Shown here piece after piece: positions 54,762 to 63,446 of a DNA stretch of 64,000 nucleotides (the stretch's first letter is position 1; each line of letters opens with the position of its first letter). The stretch comes from Cedecea neteri NBRC 105707 = ATCC 33855 (GTDB taxonomy: Bacteria > Pseudomonadota > Gammaproteobacteria > Enterobacterales > Enterobacteriaceae): positions 62,001-126,000 of the forward strand of contig NZ_BCTL01000006.1 in assembly GCF_001571265.1 (NCBI RefSeq), in the 5' to 3' direction. The position numbers and the translations under genes were made by a program. The notes under the pieces are model-generated. The model searched no databases, had not been told where the DNA came from, and was given only the letters and a program-made list of their open reading frames with translations.

Positions 54762-54788
54762 AGCGCGGCGGAGACGTCGCGCTTTTTT
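54762..54788 (+). terminator. Terminator after aglB
   Basis: Stem AGCGCG / CGCGCT (54762-54767, 54778-54783), then T-run 54783-54788. Confidence 0.75.
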
Positions 54789-54948
54789 ATGGCTGACAGG
54801 CCCGGCATTGTGCTTAGCGACGAGTCGTTCTCTTGGGCAATCCTTCACACTCTGCATCACCATTCATTTTTTATTGCAATCCTCACTCCCCGCAAACGGT
54901 AAAAGCATGCTAAATATTAGTTTTCCTTCGCTAAGTAACGTGCCGCCG

Positions 54949-55917
54949 ATGTTAAAGCCGACTCTTATTCTGGTTGCCCTCTCATTCTGTGCCAGTTCGT
55001 TTGCTGCGCAACAGGAAGCCCTGCCGCCTACCTGGACTAGCCAGCTTGGGGTGGGGATGAACGTTGACTGGGCGGTAACGGAGCGAGGGATCCGCGAATT
55101 TGACCCTCTGACGGTACGTGACTTCCAGCAGCGAGGCTTTGGCCATGTCCGTATTCGCGTTGCGGGGCCGATAACCCATCAGAAACTGGTGCATTTACGG
55201 CGCATTGTTGATGCCTGCGAGCAGTACCATATCGTGCCGGTGATAAGCTACCGGGCGGCGGAGCTGAAAGCGAAGCCGACTGCTGAAAATGCAGAAGATA
55301 TCGTTGAGTGGTGGGCGACCGTGGCGCGGTTCTTCGCCAAAAATGACGACTCGCTGGTGTTCGATATTATCGGGCAGCCGGAGGAAAAACTCAGCGCCAA
55401 TCCTCAACTGCTTAACCAGATTTACGACAAAACCGTGAAGGCGATTCATAAAATCAGCCCTCAGCGCCATATCTTTGTTGCACCCCGCAATCATGCCTCT
55501 CCGGAAGCATTGGCTACGCTTAAAATTCCAGAATCCCGCCACGGACTGGTGATGGCTGACTGGCATCTGATGCCGGGCGGCCCAAAAAACTGGAATGGCA
55601 AAACCTGGAATGGAAAAAATCAGTGGACCACCGGCACGGAGGCTGAAAAAGCCGTGATTCATGCCCGCATAGAAACGGCCGTGCGCTGGCAGCAGAAAAC
55701 CGGCCACCTTTCCTGGGTGGGTAACTGGTCGCCAGGCAGCAAATTACCGCTCGATCAGCAGGTTGCGATGGCGACGTTTGTCGCCTGTGAATTGCAAAAA
55801 GCGCAGATTCCGTATGCAATCAACGGGGATGAAAAATTCTACGATGGAGAAGAGGGCGCCTGGCGGCCTGATATGGCGCCGGTGCTGGACGCCATTCTGA
55901 AGCCTCAGTGCCAGTAA
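54949..55917 (+). CDS. Secreted GH5 (cellulase-family)-like protein with both catalytic Glu replaced
   Basis: A 322-residue protein with a clean signal peptide (MLKPTLILVALSFCASSFA/AQ). The body looks like a GH5 (beta/alpha)8 barrel: GVGMNVDW, FGHVRIRV, a downstream DWHLMP. In GH5 the acid/base is in NEP and the nucleophile in GEFG or TEWG; here the aligned places read IIGQPEE (Gln 143) and WVGNWSPG (Asn 259). A hydrolase role is therefore doubtful; a carbohydrate-binding role is possible. The frame is open to 54748; ATG 54907 is an alternative start adding 14 residues, and neither has a good ribosome site. It follows the aglAB terminator and stands alone. Confidence 0.75.
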   Translation: MLKPTLILVALSFCASSFAAQQEALPPTWTSQLGVGMNVDWAVTERGIREFDPLTVRDFQQRGFGHVRIRVAGPITHQKLVHLRRIVDACEQYHIVPVISYRAAELKAKPTAENAEDIVEWWATVARFFAKNDDSLVFDIIGQPEEKLSANPQLLNQIYDKTVKAIHKISPQRHIFVAPRNHASPEALATLKIPESRHGLVMADWHLMPGGPKNWNGKTWNGKNQWTTGTEAEKAVIHARIETAVRWQQKTGHLSWVGNWSPGSKLPLDQQVAMATFVACELQKAQIPYAINGDEKFYDGEEGAWRPDMAPVLDAILKPQCQ

Positions 55918-55966
55918 TTGTCGCTCATCGTGAATTATCTGTTGCTGCTTTCCGGGTAATTATGTA

Positions 55967-55993
55967 TTTTTATGCACATTAACTGCATAAAAA
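55967..55993. promoter_or_regulatory. Inverted repeat upstream of the ABC transporter, possible ARG-box pair
   Basis: TTTTTATGCA and TGCATAAAAA are exact reverse complements, 7 bp apart. Read as ArgR sites, the first 18-mer (55961-55978) has the form TGtATTTTTATgCA, two changes from the ARG box core, and a weaker second box starts after 3 bp, the normal spacing. It ends 21 bp before the start codon. Confidence 0.5.
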
Positions 55994-56014
55994 CATCATA
56001 TATCCAGGGCTTCT

Positions 56015-56794
56015 ATGTTAACTAAAGCGATAAAATCAGTAGTGGCTGGCGGGTGTTTGCTCGCGGCATTGTTCAGTTCTGCTCAGGCGCTGGCGCAAAC
56101 CTACGTGGTGGGTTCCGGCGGCACCTACCGTCCGTTTGAATACGAAAACAGCCAGAAACAGCTGGAAGGTTTCGATATCGACATCATCAAAGCCGTCGCT
56201 AAGGCGGAAGGGTTTGATATCAAGCTGGTTAACACCCCGTGGGAAGGCATTTTCGCCACGCTGAACTCCGGCGACCGCGACATCATCATTTCCGGCATCA
56301 CCATTACCGACAAGCGTAAAGCGATGGTCGATTTCTCCACGCCGTACTTCCCGGCCGAGCAGTCTATCGTGGTCCCGACCGACTCTAAAGTAGACTCCGT
56401 TACCGCCCTGAAAGGCAAAAAAGTGGGCGTGGTTAACTCCAGCACCGGCGACATCGTTGTGTCCGACGTCCTGGGTAAAAACAGCACTGATATCAAGCGT
56501 TTTGATAACACGCCGCTGATGCTGCAGGAGCTGACCGAAGACGGCATTGACGCCGCAGTTGGCGACGTCGGCGTGGTGAAGTACTACATCAAATCCCACC
56601 CGGAGAAACCGCTGAAGCTGGTGCCGGACAGCAAGTTTGAACGCCAGTACTTCGGCATCGCGGTCGCTAAAGGCAACGCCGAGCTGAAGGGTAAAATCGA
56701 CGCTGGCCTGAAGAAAATCATCGCCGACGGCACCTACGCTAAAATTTACGCCACCTGGTTCGACAACAACGTTCCAACCCTCCCGGCAGAGTAA
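56015..56794 (+). CDS. Amino-acid ABC transporter, periplasmic binding protein
   Basis: Family-3 solute-binding protein (259 residues) with a signal peptide (about 1-27, ALA/QTY). Features of polar/basic amino-acid binders: GTYRPFEYEN, EGFDIDIIKAVAK, ISGITITDKRKAMVDFSTPYF and DAAVGDVGVVKYY. The Arg in the TDKRK loop would hold the substrate carboxylate. Basic amino acid is my best guess, supported by a possible ArgR site; glutamine or cystine cannot be excluded. First gene of a three-gene operon; a hairpin follows. Confidence 0.88.
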   Translation: MLTKAIKSVVAGGCLLAALFSSAQALAQTYVVGSGGTYRPFEYENSQKQLEGFDIDIIKAVAKAEGFDIKLVNTPWEGIFATLNSGDRDIIISGITITDKRKAMVDFSTPYFPAEQSIVVPTDSKVDSVTALKGKKVGVVNSSTGDIVVSDVLGKNSTDIKRFDNTPLMLQELTEDGIDAAVGDVGVVKYYIKSHPEKPLKLVPDSKFERQYFGIAVAKGNAELKGKIDAGLKKIIADGTYAKIYATWFDNNVPTLPAE

Positions 56795-56803
56795 TTTTCA
56801 ATC

Positions 56804-56820
56804 GGGGCCGCTCCGGCCCC
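56804..56820 (+). promoter_or_regulatory. Intercistronic hairpin after the binding-protein gene
   Basis: Exact 7-bp stem GGGGCCG / CGGCCCC with a CTC loop and no T-run, 13 bp before the permease start. Such hairpins usually stabilise the upstream mRNA so the binding protein is made in excess. Confidence 0.7.
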
Positions 56821-56833
56821 AACAAGGACAGGT

Positions 56834-57598
56834 ATGACCGGATTTCGCTGGGAGATAATCTCAGAATACGCGCCGTTATTTATGCAGGGCGCGCTGATGA
56901 CCATCAAGTGCACCATTATCTGCGTGATTTTAGGCACAACCTGGGGGCTGCTGCTGGGGCTTGGCCGTATGGCTCACGCTGATGACGGCCCGTGGAAGCA
57001 CGTGCTGCGTTATGCCGTGCAGTGGCCGGTGCGCGTTTACGTCAGTGCGTTTCGCGGCACGCCTTTGTTCGTGCAGATCATGGTGGTTCACTTTGCGCTG
57101 GTACCGCTGTTTATTAACCCGCGCGACGGGATCATGATCACCAGCGGGATGATGTCCGTGGACTTTGCCCGTGACCTTCGCTCCGAGTACGGCGCATTTC
57201 TCTCCTGCGTGGTGGCGATCACCCTGAACGCCGGGGCCTATGTGTCAGAGATTTTCCGCGCCGGTATTCAGTCCATCGATAAAGGGCAGATGGAAGCTTC
57301 GCGTGCCCTCGGCATGGGCTGGGGCAAAACGATGCGCAAGGTTATCCTGCCGCAGGCTTTCCGCCGCATCCTGCCGCCGCTGGGCAACAACGCAATTGCT
57401 ATTGTGAAAGACTCGTCGCTGGCTTCCGCCATCGGCCTTGCCGACCTGGCCTACGCGGCGCGTACCGTTTCCGGCGCTTACGCGACTTACTGGGAACCGT
57501 ACCTGACCATCTCCGTGGTGTACTGGGTTCTGACGTTCCTGCTATCGCTGCTGGTGCAACATATGGAAAAGAGGCTTGGCAAAAGTGATTCACGTTAA
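56834..57598 (+). CDS. Amino-acid ABC transporter permease (His/Glu/Gln/Arg/opine type)
   Basis: Inner-membrane permease of 254 residues with about five helices and the EAA loop [26 protein letters not shown] (about 155-180), which docks on the ATPase. An inserted segment around residues 90-115 ([18 protein letters not shown]) lengthens a loop compared with HisM/GlnP. A single permease gene implies a homodimer. The ATPase gene overlaps its end. Confidence 0.9.
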   Translation: MTGFRWEIISEYAPLFMQGALMTIKCTIICVILGTTWGLLLGLGRMAHADDGPWKHVLRYAVQWPVRVYVSAFRGTPLFVQIMVVHFALVPLFINPRDGIMITSGMMSVDFARDLRSEYGAFLSCVVAITLNAGAYVSEIFRAGIQSIDKGQMEASRALGMGWGKTMRKVILPQAFRRILPPLGNNAIAIVKDSSLASAIGLADLAYAARTVSGAYATYWEPYLTISVVYWVLTFLLSLLVQHMEKRLGKSDSR

Positions 57599-58307
57599 GG
57601 ATTTACAGAAACAATTTGGCAAAACTCACGTGCTGCGCGGCATCTCCTGCGATATCGCGCCTCAGGAAGTGGTTTGCGTGATTGGCCCTTCGGGCTCCGG
57701 CAAAAGTACGTTTCTGCGCTGCCTGAACGCGCTGGAAAAACCGGACGGCGGCGAAGTGGTGGTGAATGGTTTCGCGGTACATGACCCAAAAACCAACCTC
57801 AACACGCTGCGTGAAGGTGTGGGCATGGTGTTCCAGCGCTTTAACCTGTTCCCGCACATGACGGTGCTGGAAAACCTGATTATGGCGCCGATGTCGCTGA
57901 AAGGGCTGTCAAAAGCGGAAGCGGTAAACCAGGCCGAGAAGCTGCTGCAAAAGGTGGGGCTGTTGGACAAAATCGACGCCTGGCCTTCAAGCCTGTCCGG
58001 CGGCCAGCAGCAGCGCGTGGCGATTGCCCGTGCGCTGGCGATGGAACCGTCGATTATCCTGTTCGATGAGCCGACTTCGGCGCTGGATCCTGAACTGGTC
58101 GGCGAAGTGCTGGCGGTCATGAAACAGCTCGCGCAGGAAGGGATGACGATGATCATCGTGACCCACGAAATGGGCTTTGCCCGCGAAGTGGCGGACCGGG
58201 TTATCTTTATCGACCAGGGCGTGATTCAGGAACAGGGTGTGCCAGCGCAGCTCTTTAGCGCGCCGCAAAACCCGCGAACTCAGGCCTTCCTCAGCAAGGT
58301 ACTGTGA
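57585..58307 (+). CDS. Amino-acid ABC transporter ATP-binding protein
   Basis: GlnQ/HisP-class ATPase, 240 residues: Walker [11 protein letters not shown]-loop [13 protein letters not shown], signature [15 protein letters not shown], Walker [14 protein letters not shown] and the switch His in THEMGFA. TTG 57576 would leave 1 base after the ribosome site AAAGAGG, whereas GTG 57585 has normal spacing and the family start VIHVKDL; so I choose GTG. It overlaps the permease by 14 bp. Confidence 0.93.
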   Translation: MIHVKDLQKQFGKTHVLRGISCDIAPQEVVCVIGPSGSGKSTFLRCLNALEKPDGGEVVVNGFAVHDPKTNLNTLREGVGMVFQRFNLFPHMTVLENLIMAPMSLKGLSKAEAVNQAEKLLQKVGLLDKIDAWPSSLSGGQQQRVAIARALAMEPSIILFDEPTSALDPELVGEVLAVMKQLAQEGMTMIIVTHEMGFAREVADRVIFIDQGVIQEQGVPAQLFSAPQNPRTQAFLSKVL

Positions 58308-58312
58308 AAAAA

Positions 58313-58332
58313 GGCGCGAAAGCGCCTTTTTT
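58313..58332. terminator. Bidirectional terminator after the ABC operon
   Basis: Stem GGCGC / GCGCC with a GAAA tetraloop (58313-58326), A-run before and six T after. It serves the ABC operon and the convergent nucleoside hydrolase gene. Confidence 0.9.
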
Positions 58333-58334
58333 AT

Positions 58335-59318
58335 TTATACAAACTGGCGGATATGCCGGTCGATAAGCGCCAGCAGCTTCTGGTTATCCACGGTTTGTAG
58401 CAGCGTGACCGGCTTGCCCTGCGGAGCGTCAACGTTCACCGCCAGCCGCAAATGTTCCGGGCCATAGCGCAACGTTCTGCCCCGGCTCAGCCCGCTCAGG
58501 GACACATCCACATAATCCTCCGTCCAGCTCACCAGCTCCGGCTCAAGCAGCCAGGCGACGGTCAGCACATCGTGGATCCAACAGCCCGGTAGCTGGCGTG
58601 TCTGCATGGAAAAATCCATCCACGGACGAATGGTTTCGACGAGAAAACGGCTCAGGCGGTTATCGCAGGTGGCCAGCGCAGCCAAATCCTCGTGCGTCAT
58701 CATGGTTTGGGTGGTGACATCCATCGGCACCAGAACGATGTTTGCGCCGCTGATCAGCACGGCGTGCGCGGCCTCCGGGTCAACGCCAAAATTGGTGTCC
58801 TTCAGGTAGCCGTCAACGTTAAACACGCCGCCCATGATCACAATCTCTTTTACCGCATTCGCCATCTGCGGATACAGCTGCAAAGCCAGCGCCACGTTGG
58901 TCAACGGCCCAATGGCAATCAGCGAAATTTCACCGGGGTTGGCGCAGATAAGCTCGCCCATCTTATGCACCGCCAGTGGGGCCACTTCGGCCAGCATTTT
59001 CGGGGCAATTACGTCCTTCCAGAGATGGCGCAGGCCCACTTTATCGACCTTATGATCCAGGTGTTCGCGCCACGGTGCCGACGGCTCAATCAACGCGCGC
59101 GAGGCGCCCCTGGCAACCTCAACGGGCACGCCGAGTCGGGCGACTAAATCAGACGCCACGGCATAGCCCACTTCGCTTGGCGTATTGCCGGACACGGTGG
59201 TGATAAGCTCCAGAGAAATCTCCGGTGCCGCCAGCGCCAGAGCGAGGGCCAGACCATCGTCTACGTTAGCCCCGGCAACGCCGTTACCCGGATCGCAATC
59301 GATAATTAAACGCTTCAT
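58335..59318 (-). CDS. Nucleoside hydrolase, variant N-terminal motif
   Basis: Inosine/uridine-preferring nucleoside hydrolase family (327 residues), which splits N-glycosidic bonds of ribonucleosides using a bound Ca2+. The metal motif is normally DxDPGxDD; here it reads DCDPG, then NGVAGANV, then DD, seven residues longer (residues 7-21). Other marks are kept: IGPLTNVALAL, IMGGVFN, and the late CWIHDVLTVAWLLEPEL with the catalytic-site His-Asp. The substrate may thus differ from RihA/B/C. It is the last gene of an operon, overlapping the LacI gene by ATGA. Confidence 0.88.
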   Translation of the reverse strand: MKRLIIDCDPGNGVAGANVDDGLALALALAAPEISLELITTVSGNTPSEVGYAVASDLVARLGVPVEVARGASRALIEPSAPWREHLDHKVDKVGLRHLWKDVIAPKMLAEVAPLAVHKMGELICANPGEISLIAIGPLTNVALALQLYPQMANAVKEIVIMGGVFNVDGYLKDTNFGVDPEAAHAVLISGANIVLVPMDVTTQTMMTHEDLAALATCDNRLSRFLVETIRPWMDFSMQTRQLPGCWIHDVLTVAWLLEPELVSWTEDYVDVSLSGLSRGRTLRYGPEHLRLAVNVDAPQGKPVTLLQTVDNQKLLALIDRHIRQFV

Positions 59319-60352
59319 GTTACCTGTGACTTCCTGCTTGTAGTGAGGGAGCGGCAGCCGCAGGACTCGCCAATCTCCAGCTCAAAATCGAATTCATATT
59401 TATGCGGCTGCCCGTCCCACTTTTTCAGCATCTCGATGGCTTTCTTCGCCATCTGCGTGACCGGCTGGCGGACGGTGGTCAACGACGGGACGTTAAAGGC
59501 TGACTCCAGGGTGCCGTTAAAGCACACCAGCGCCAGATCTTTCGGCGCGGAAAGCCCGTGTTCCGACAGCGCTCTCAGGCAGCCAAAGGCCTGTTGTTCA
59601 TTGGTGGCAAACAGCGCGCGAGGCAGTTCGCCCGCCAGCATTTGCTGTGTTGCATCGTAGCCGCCCTGGCGGGTGTAATCCGTTGAAAAAATCCATTCCG
59701 GGCGAACGGCAAGGCCCGCTTCTTCCAGCGCCAGCCGCCAGCCGCTGATACGATCCTGAGTGTTCAGCATCTCCTGCGGCCCGCAAATAATGGCGATATC
59801 GCGATAGCCATGCTCAATCAAATGGCGGGTTGCTCGTCGGGCGGCGTACTGCTCGTTAACCTGAATTGAGCAGACGTTCAGCTCCGGTTCGACCCTGTCC
59901 AGCATGACGCAAGGCGTGCCGCTGGCCTGGATAAGATCGATATAAGGATGCCTGTCGACGCTGGTATAAATCAGCCCGTCAACCTGGCGATGCAGCAGGT
60001 TGTTGATAAGCTCCAGCTCGCGGGCGCGGTCATCACCGGAATCGCCCAGCAGCAGCACCCGGCCATCGGCAAAGGCCTCCTGCTGGAGCGCGTGCGCCAT
60101 GGACGAGATAAACGGGTTGGCGATATTGGGCACGACTAAGCCGTAGGTGCGCGTGGTGCCGCTGGCTAAAGCCCTGGCAATGCCGTTCGGGCGATAGCCG
60201 GTTTTCTTGATAGCGGCGAGCACGCGCTCGCGTGTGGCCTGCGCAACCGGGCGCGGGCCGTTGTTAATCACGTAGCTGACGACCGCAACGGAAGTGCCTG
60301 CTTCTTTGGCGACTTCAGCGCGGGTAACGCGGTGCACATGAGGCTTAGTCAC
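59315..60352 (-). CDS. LacI-family transcriptional repressor
   Basis: 345 residues: helix-turn-helix at about 7-30 (TRAEVAKEAGTSVAVVSYVI), hinge helix GIARALASG, then a periplasmic-binding-protein-like effector domain (GLVVPNIANPFISSM) and a Cys-containing tail ESCGCRSL. The start is GTG at 60352 after AGGTA. It lies between a transporter and a nucleoside hydrolase on the same strand; a perfect 16-bp palindrome with a central CG upstream of the transporter is its probable operator. A nucleoside, base or related sugar is the likely inducer. Confidence 0.9.
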   Translation of the reverse strand: MTKPHVHRVTRAEVAKEAGTSVAVVSYVINNGPRPVAQATRERVLAAIKKTGYRPNGIARALASGTTRTYGLVVPNIANPFISSMAHALQQEAFADGRVLLLGDSGDDRARELELINNLLHRQVDGLIYTSVDRHPYIDLIQASGTPCVMLDRVEPELNVCSIQVNEQYAARRATRHLIEHGYRDIAIICGPQEMLNTQDRISGWRLALEEAGLAVRPEWIFSTDYTRQGGYDATQQMLAGELPRALFATNEQQAFGCLRALSEHGLSAPKDLALVCFNGTLESAFNVPSLTTVRQPVTQMAKKAIEMLKKWDGQPHKYEFDFELEIGESCGCRSLTTSRKSQVT

Positions 60353-60439
60353 TGAATACCTGCTTTATTTGGCGGGCGATATACGGAGCCACAGCATAAA
60401 GCTTTGCTCCGTAAAAATCGCCGTCAACTCTGTGACAAA

Positions 60440-61834
60440 TCAAATAGCGTCTTCCGGCAGATTGAGGTCGCGACCTCGGGTTTCCGGGGCAAAGAAGGTT
60501 GTCACCAGGCCAATCCCCGCCATCACCGCGAAGTAGAGTGCAATCGGCCACCAGTGCCCGGTCCAGGACAACAGCGCGGCGGCAACCAGCGGTGCGGTTC
60601 CGCCGGAAAGTATCGACCCAAGCTCCTTCGCAAACGCCATTTTGGTGTAGCGGTTGGTGACCCCGAACAGCTCTACGCCCCAGGCCGCCTGCACGCCGAA
60701 AATCCCCAGCGAAGCCAGCCCCATCCCGACGACGATGGTCGGTATAACAATCATCGGCTCACGGGAGTCCAGCAGCATAAAGGCCGGGAAGGCGTAGATG
60801 ATCAGCAGCAGGCAGAACCAGCGGTAAACGATACGGCGGCCAAAGCGATCGGAAAGCCAACCGGCAAAAGGAATAATCGCGAAGCCCAGCACCGAGGCGA
60901 TCAGCACCGCCAGCGTGGGGACGGATTTATCTACCGCCAGCACTTTGGCGACGTAGCCGATGATAAACCCCTGAGCGAGATAAGACGGACCGTTTTCGCC
61001 AATGCGTAGTCCGACCATCGTCCAGAAAGCACGAGTGCGTCGCCAGAAGCTGCGCGGGTCTTTCTGCTGCTGGGCCAGCCCTTTTTCCAGGCTCTGTTTG
61101 CGCTCGGCTTCCAGCAGCGCTTTCTGACGCTCAAAGACCGGCGTTTCACGCAGATGCTGACGGATGATCAGGGCAACAACGGCAATCAGCATGCTGCACA
61201 GGAAAGGAATACGCCAGCCCCAGGAGAGCAGCGTTTCTTTATCCATCTGCAGCACCAGCAGCCAGGTCAGAGAGGCCAGCAGCGTGCCGCTGTTGGAGCC
61301 GAGCCCGATGATAGAAGAGACCAGACCGCGACGTTTCACCGGGGCATATTCACCCAGCATCACGGTGCCGCCGGACAGCTCAGCGCCTGCGCCCAGCCCT
61401 TGAGCAAAACGCAGAATAACCAGGCAGGTTGGCGCCCAGACGCCAATTTGCGCGTAGCTCGGGATCAGGCCAATAAGCGTGGTGGAGCAGCCCATCAGCG
61501 CAATAGTAATGATCATCACCATCTTTCTGCCGTAGCGGTCGCCCAGCCTGCCAAACAGCAGGGCGCCAATTGGCCGGGCAACGAACCCGACGGAGTAAGC
61601 GGCAAAGCTTGAAAGCAGCGCCATGACCGGCGTGGCATCCGGGAAGAAGACGTCACCAAAAATGATCCCGGCCGCCAGGCCATAAAGCGCGAAGTCGGCG
61701 TATTCCATGGTGGTACCAAGCCAGCAGGAGAAAGTCGCGCGAACAAAATCGCGTTTACCTTCCGGCGTGGCCAGGCGTTCCTCAGCAGCGTGCTGTTCGT
61801 CGGCCGGAGGGGGAGAGAAAGTGCTTGTCGTCAT
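60440..61834 (-). CDS. MFS transporter (MHS family), probable nucleoside-related uptake
   Basis: Twelve-helix MHS-group permease of 464 residues. Loop motif GRLGDRYGRK, helix-4 motif RFAQGLGAGAELSGG (intact, in contrast to YhjE), and a long central cytoplasmic loop (about 225-265, KALLEAERKQSLEKGLAQQQ). ATG 61834 follows GTGAGAA; an ATG at 61846 would add 4 residues. It is first in the operon with the LacI repressor and the nucleoside hydrolase, so nucleoside or related uptake is inferred. MHS proteins usually carry organic acids or osmolytes, so the substrate is open. Confidence 0.87.
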   Translation of the reverse strand: MTTSTFSPPPADEQHAAEERLATPEGKRDFVRATFSCWLGTTMEYADFALYGLAAGIIFGDVFFPDATPVMALLSSFAAYSVGFVARPIGALLFGRLGDRYGRKMVMIITIALMGCSTTLIGLIPSYAQIGVWAPTCLVILRFAQGLGAGAELSGGTVMLGEYAPVKRRGLVSSIIGLGSNSGTLLASLTWLLVLQMDKETLLSWGWRIPFLCSMLIAVVALIIRQHLRETPVFERQKALLEAERKQSLEKGLAQQQKDPRSFWRRTRAFWTMVGLRIGENGPSYLAQGFIIGYVAKVLAVDKSVPTLAVLIASVLGFAIIPFAGWLSDRFGRRIVYRWFCLLLIIYAFPAFMLLDSREPMIVIPTIVVGMGLASLGIFGVQAAWGVELFGVTNRYTKMAFAKELGSILSGGTAPLVAAALLSWTGHWWPIALYFAVMAGIGLVTTFFAPETRGRDLNLPEDAI

Positions 61835-61904
61835 TAGAATTCTCACAGAGATCGAACGTTATCTGTCGGCGATGATGCCATTTTTTAATCATTTCCCGCA
61901 GTGT

Positions 61905-61920
61905 ATCTACGCGCGTAGAT
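61905..61920. promoter_or_regulatory. Palindromic LacI-type operator upstream of the MFS-LacI-hydrolase operon
   Basis: ATCTACGCGCGTAGAT is a perfect 16-bp palindrome with a central CG, the form of LacI-family operators (compare PurR). It lies 71-86 bp upstream of the MFS start. Binding by the local LacI protein is inference. Confidence 0.75.
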
Positions 61921-61987
61921 TGATCAACTTATTAAACCGAAAGTGAGAGTAAGGTAACTAAATGACAGAAATATGACGAAAGGAATG

Positions 61988-62096
61988 ACCCTCACCCTAA
62001 CCCTCTCCCTGGAAGGGAGAGGGGACAGAACGGCGGCCAGGGCAAGGCGTGAGTTTTCTCCCTCGCCCCTTTGGGGAGAGGGCCGGGGGGAGGGGA
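61988..62096. repeat. Two GGGAGAGG hairpin repeats before dsdA stop
   Basis: First unit: CCCTCACCCTAA tail, CCCTCTCCC-TGGA-AGGGAGAGGGG (61988-62024). Second unit, inverted and more divergent: CTCGCCCC-TTT-GGGGAGAGGG and a GGGGGGAGGGG tail (62060-62096). The pair ends 4 bp before the dsdA stop. The arrangement matches the pair at 13.8 kb. Confidence 0.7.
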
Positions 62097-62100
62097 GATA

Positions 62101-63429
62101 TCAGCGAGCCTTCGCTAAATACTGTGCCATCTCAGCCTCAGGCACCATACCGCCCCCGGTGGCCCAGACCAGATGCGTCGCGTTATTAATCTGTTGGGCG
62201 CTAAAGCCCTGCATCTCGTGGTAAGAGGCCGTGGCACAAACCCGCTGCGGCCCGGCCATGCCTGCCAGGGCCGAAGGCTCCAGGCGAATATTTTCTTCTT
62301 CCGCCAGCCAGCCGAGCATGTTGTACAGCGTTTGATCGTCCACGGTATAGAAGCCGTCCAGCAGCCTTTGCATTGCTCTGCCGACAAAGCCGGAAGCTCG
62401 TCCCACGGCCAGGCCGTCGGCGGCGGTCAGGTTATCGATGCCGATATCCTGCACGGAAAGCGCATCATGCAGGCCGGTGTAAACGCCTAACAGCATGCAG
62501 GGGGAGTGAGTGGGCTCGGCAAAAATACAGTGAACGTGATCGCCGAAGGCCAGCTTCAGCCCAAATGCTACACCACCGGGGCCGCCGCCGACGCCGCAGG
62601 GCAGATAGACGAACAAAGGATGCTGTTCATCAACGGTAATCGCCTGCCGTGAGAATTGGTCTTTCAGCCGTTGACCGGCGACGGCGTAACCCAGGAACAG
62701 CGTGCGGGAGTTTTCATCATCGATAAAGAAACAGTTGGCGTCCGCCTCGGCGGCTTTTCGCCCCTGCTCAACGGCGACGCCGTAATCTTCGGCGTATTCA
62801 ACCACCTCAACGCCGTGGCTGCGCAGTTTGGCTTTTTTCCATTCGCGGGCGTCGGCGGACATATGCACCGTGACGAGGAAGCCAATTCGGGCGCTGATGA
62901 TACCAATCGACAGACCCAGGTTGCCGGTAGAGCCAACGGCAATACTGTAGCGGCTGAAAAACTCACGTAATTCAGGAGACAGCAGCTTGCTGTAATCATC
63001 TTCGAGGTTAAGTAGCCCGGCCTCGATAGCCAGCTTTTCCGCGTGAGTCAGGACTTCATAAATGCCCCCGCGAGCCTTAATCGAGCCGGAAATAGGCAGG
63101 TGACTGTCTTTTTTCAGCCACAGATTGCCGCAGAGTTTCTGCCCATTTTCTTTTTCCAGCCGCTTTTGCATCGCCGGAATGGCAGCCAGCTCTGACTCGA
63201 TAATACCGCCGGTTGCTGCGGTTTCCGGGAAGGCTTTCGCCAGATAAGGCGCAAAGCGAGCCAGCCGGGCGTGCGCTTCTTTCACGTCCTGCTCTGTCAG
63301 GCCAACATGCGGTAAACCTTCGGCAAGAGAGGTCGTTCCTGGGTTAAACCAGGTCGTTTCGTTCAGGGCGGTAAGCTCGCTGAGCAGCGGGAATTTTTCG
63401 GTTAATGCGTTTATTTCTGTCGATTTCAT
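62101..63429 (-). CDS. dsdA: D-serine dehydratase (ammonia-lyase) DsdA
   Basis: PLP enzyme of 442 residues converting D-serine to pyruvate and ammonia, which both detoxifies D-serine and uses it. The PLP Lys is in [12 protein letters not shown], the phosphate loop is [10 protein letters not shown], and GSTGNLGLS is the substrate loop. Length matches E. coli. It follows dsdX on the same strand after 17 bp. The regulator dsdC, if present, lies beyond the window. Confidence 0.97.
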   Translation of the reverse strand: MKSTEINALTEKFPLLSELTALNETTWFNPGTTSLAEGLPHVGLTEQDVKEAHARLARFAPYLAKAFPETAATGGIIESELAAIPAMQKRLEKENGQKLCGNLWLKKDSHLPISGSIKARGGIYEVLTHAEKLAIEAGLLNLEDDYSKLLSPELREFFSRYSIAVGSTGNLGLSIGIISARIGFLVTVHMSADAREWKKAKLRSHGVEVVEYAEDYGVAVEQGRKAAEADANCFFIDDENSRTLFLGYAVAGQRLKDQFSRQAITVDEQHPLFVYLPCGVGGGPGGVAFGLKLAFGDHVHCIFAEPTHSPCMLLGVYTGLHDALSVQDIGIDNLTAADGLAVGRASGFVGRAMQRLLDGFYTVDDQTLYNMLGWLAEEENIRLEPSALAGMAGPQRVCATASYHEMQGFSAQQINNATHLVWATGGGMVPEAEMAQYLAKAR

Positions 63430-63446
63430 AACAAGCCTCTTGGCGC

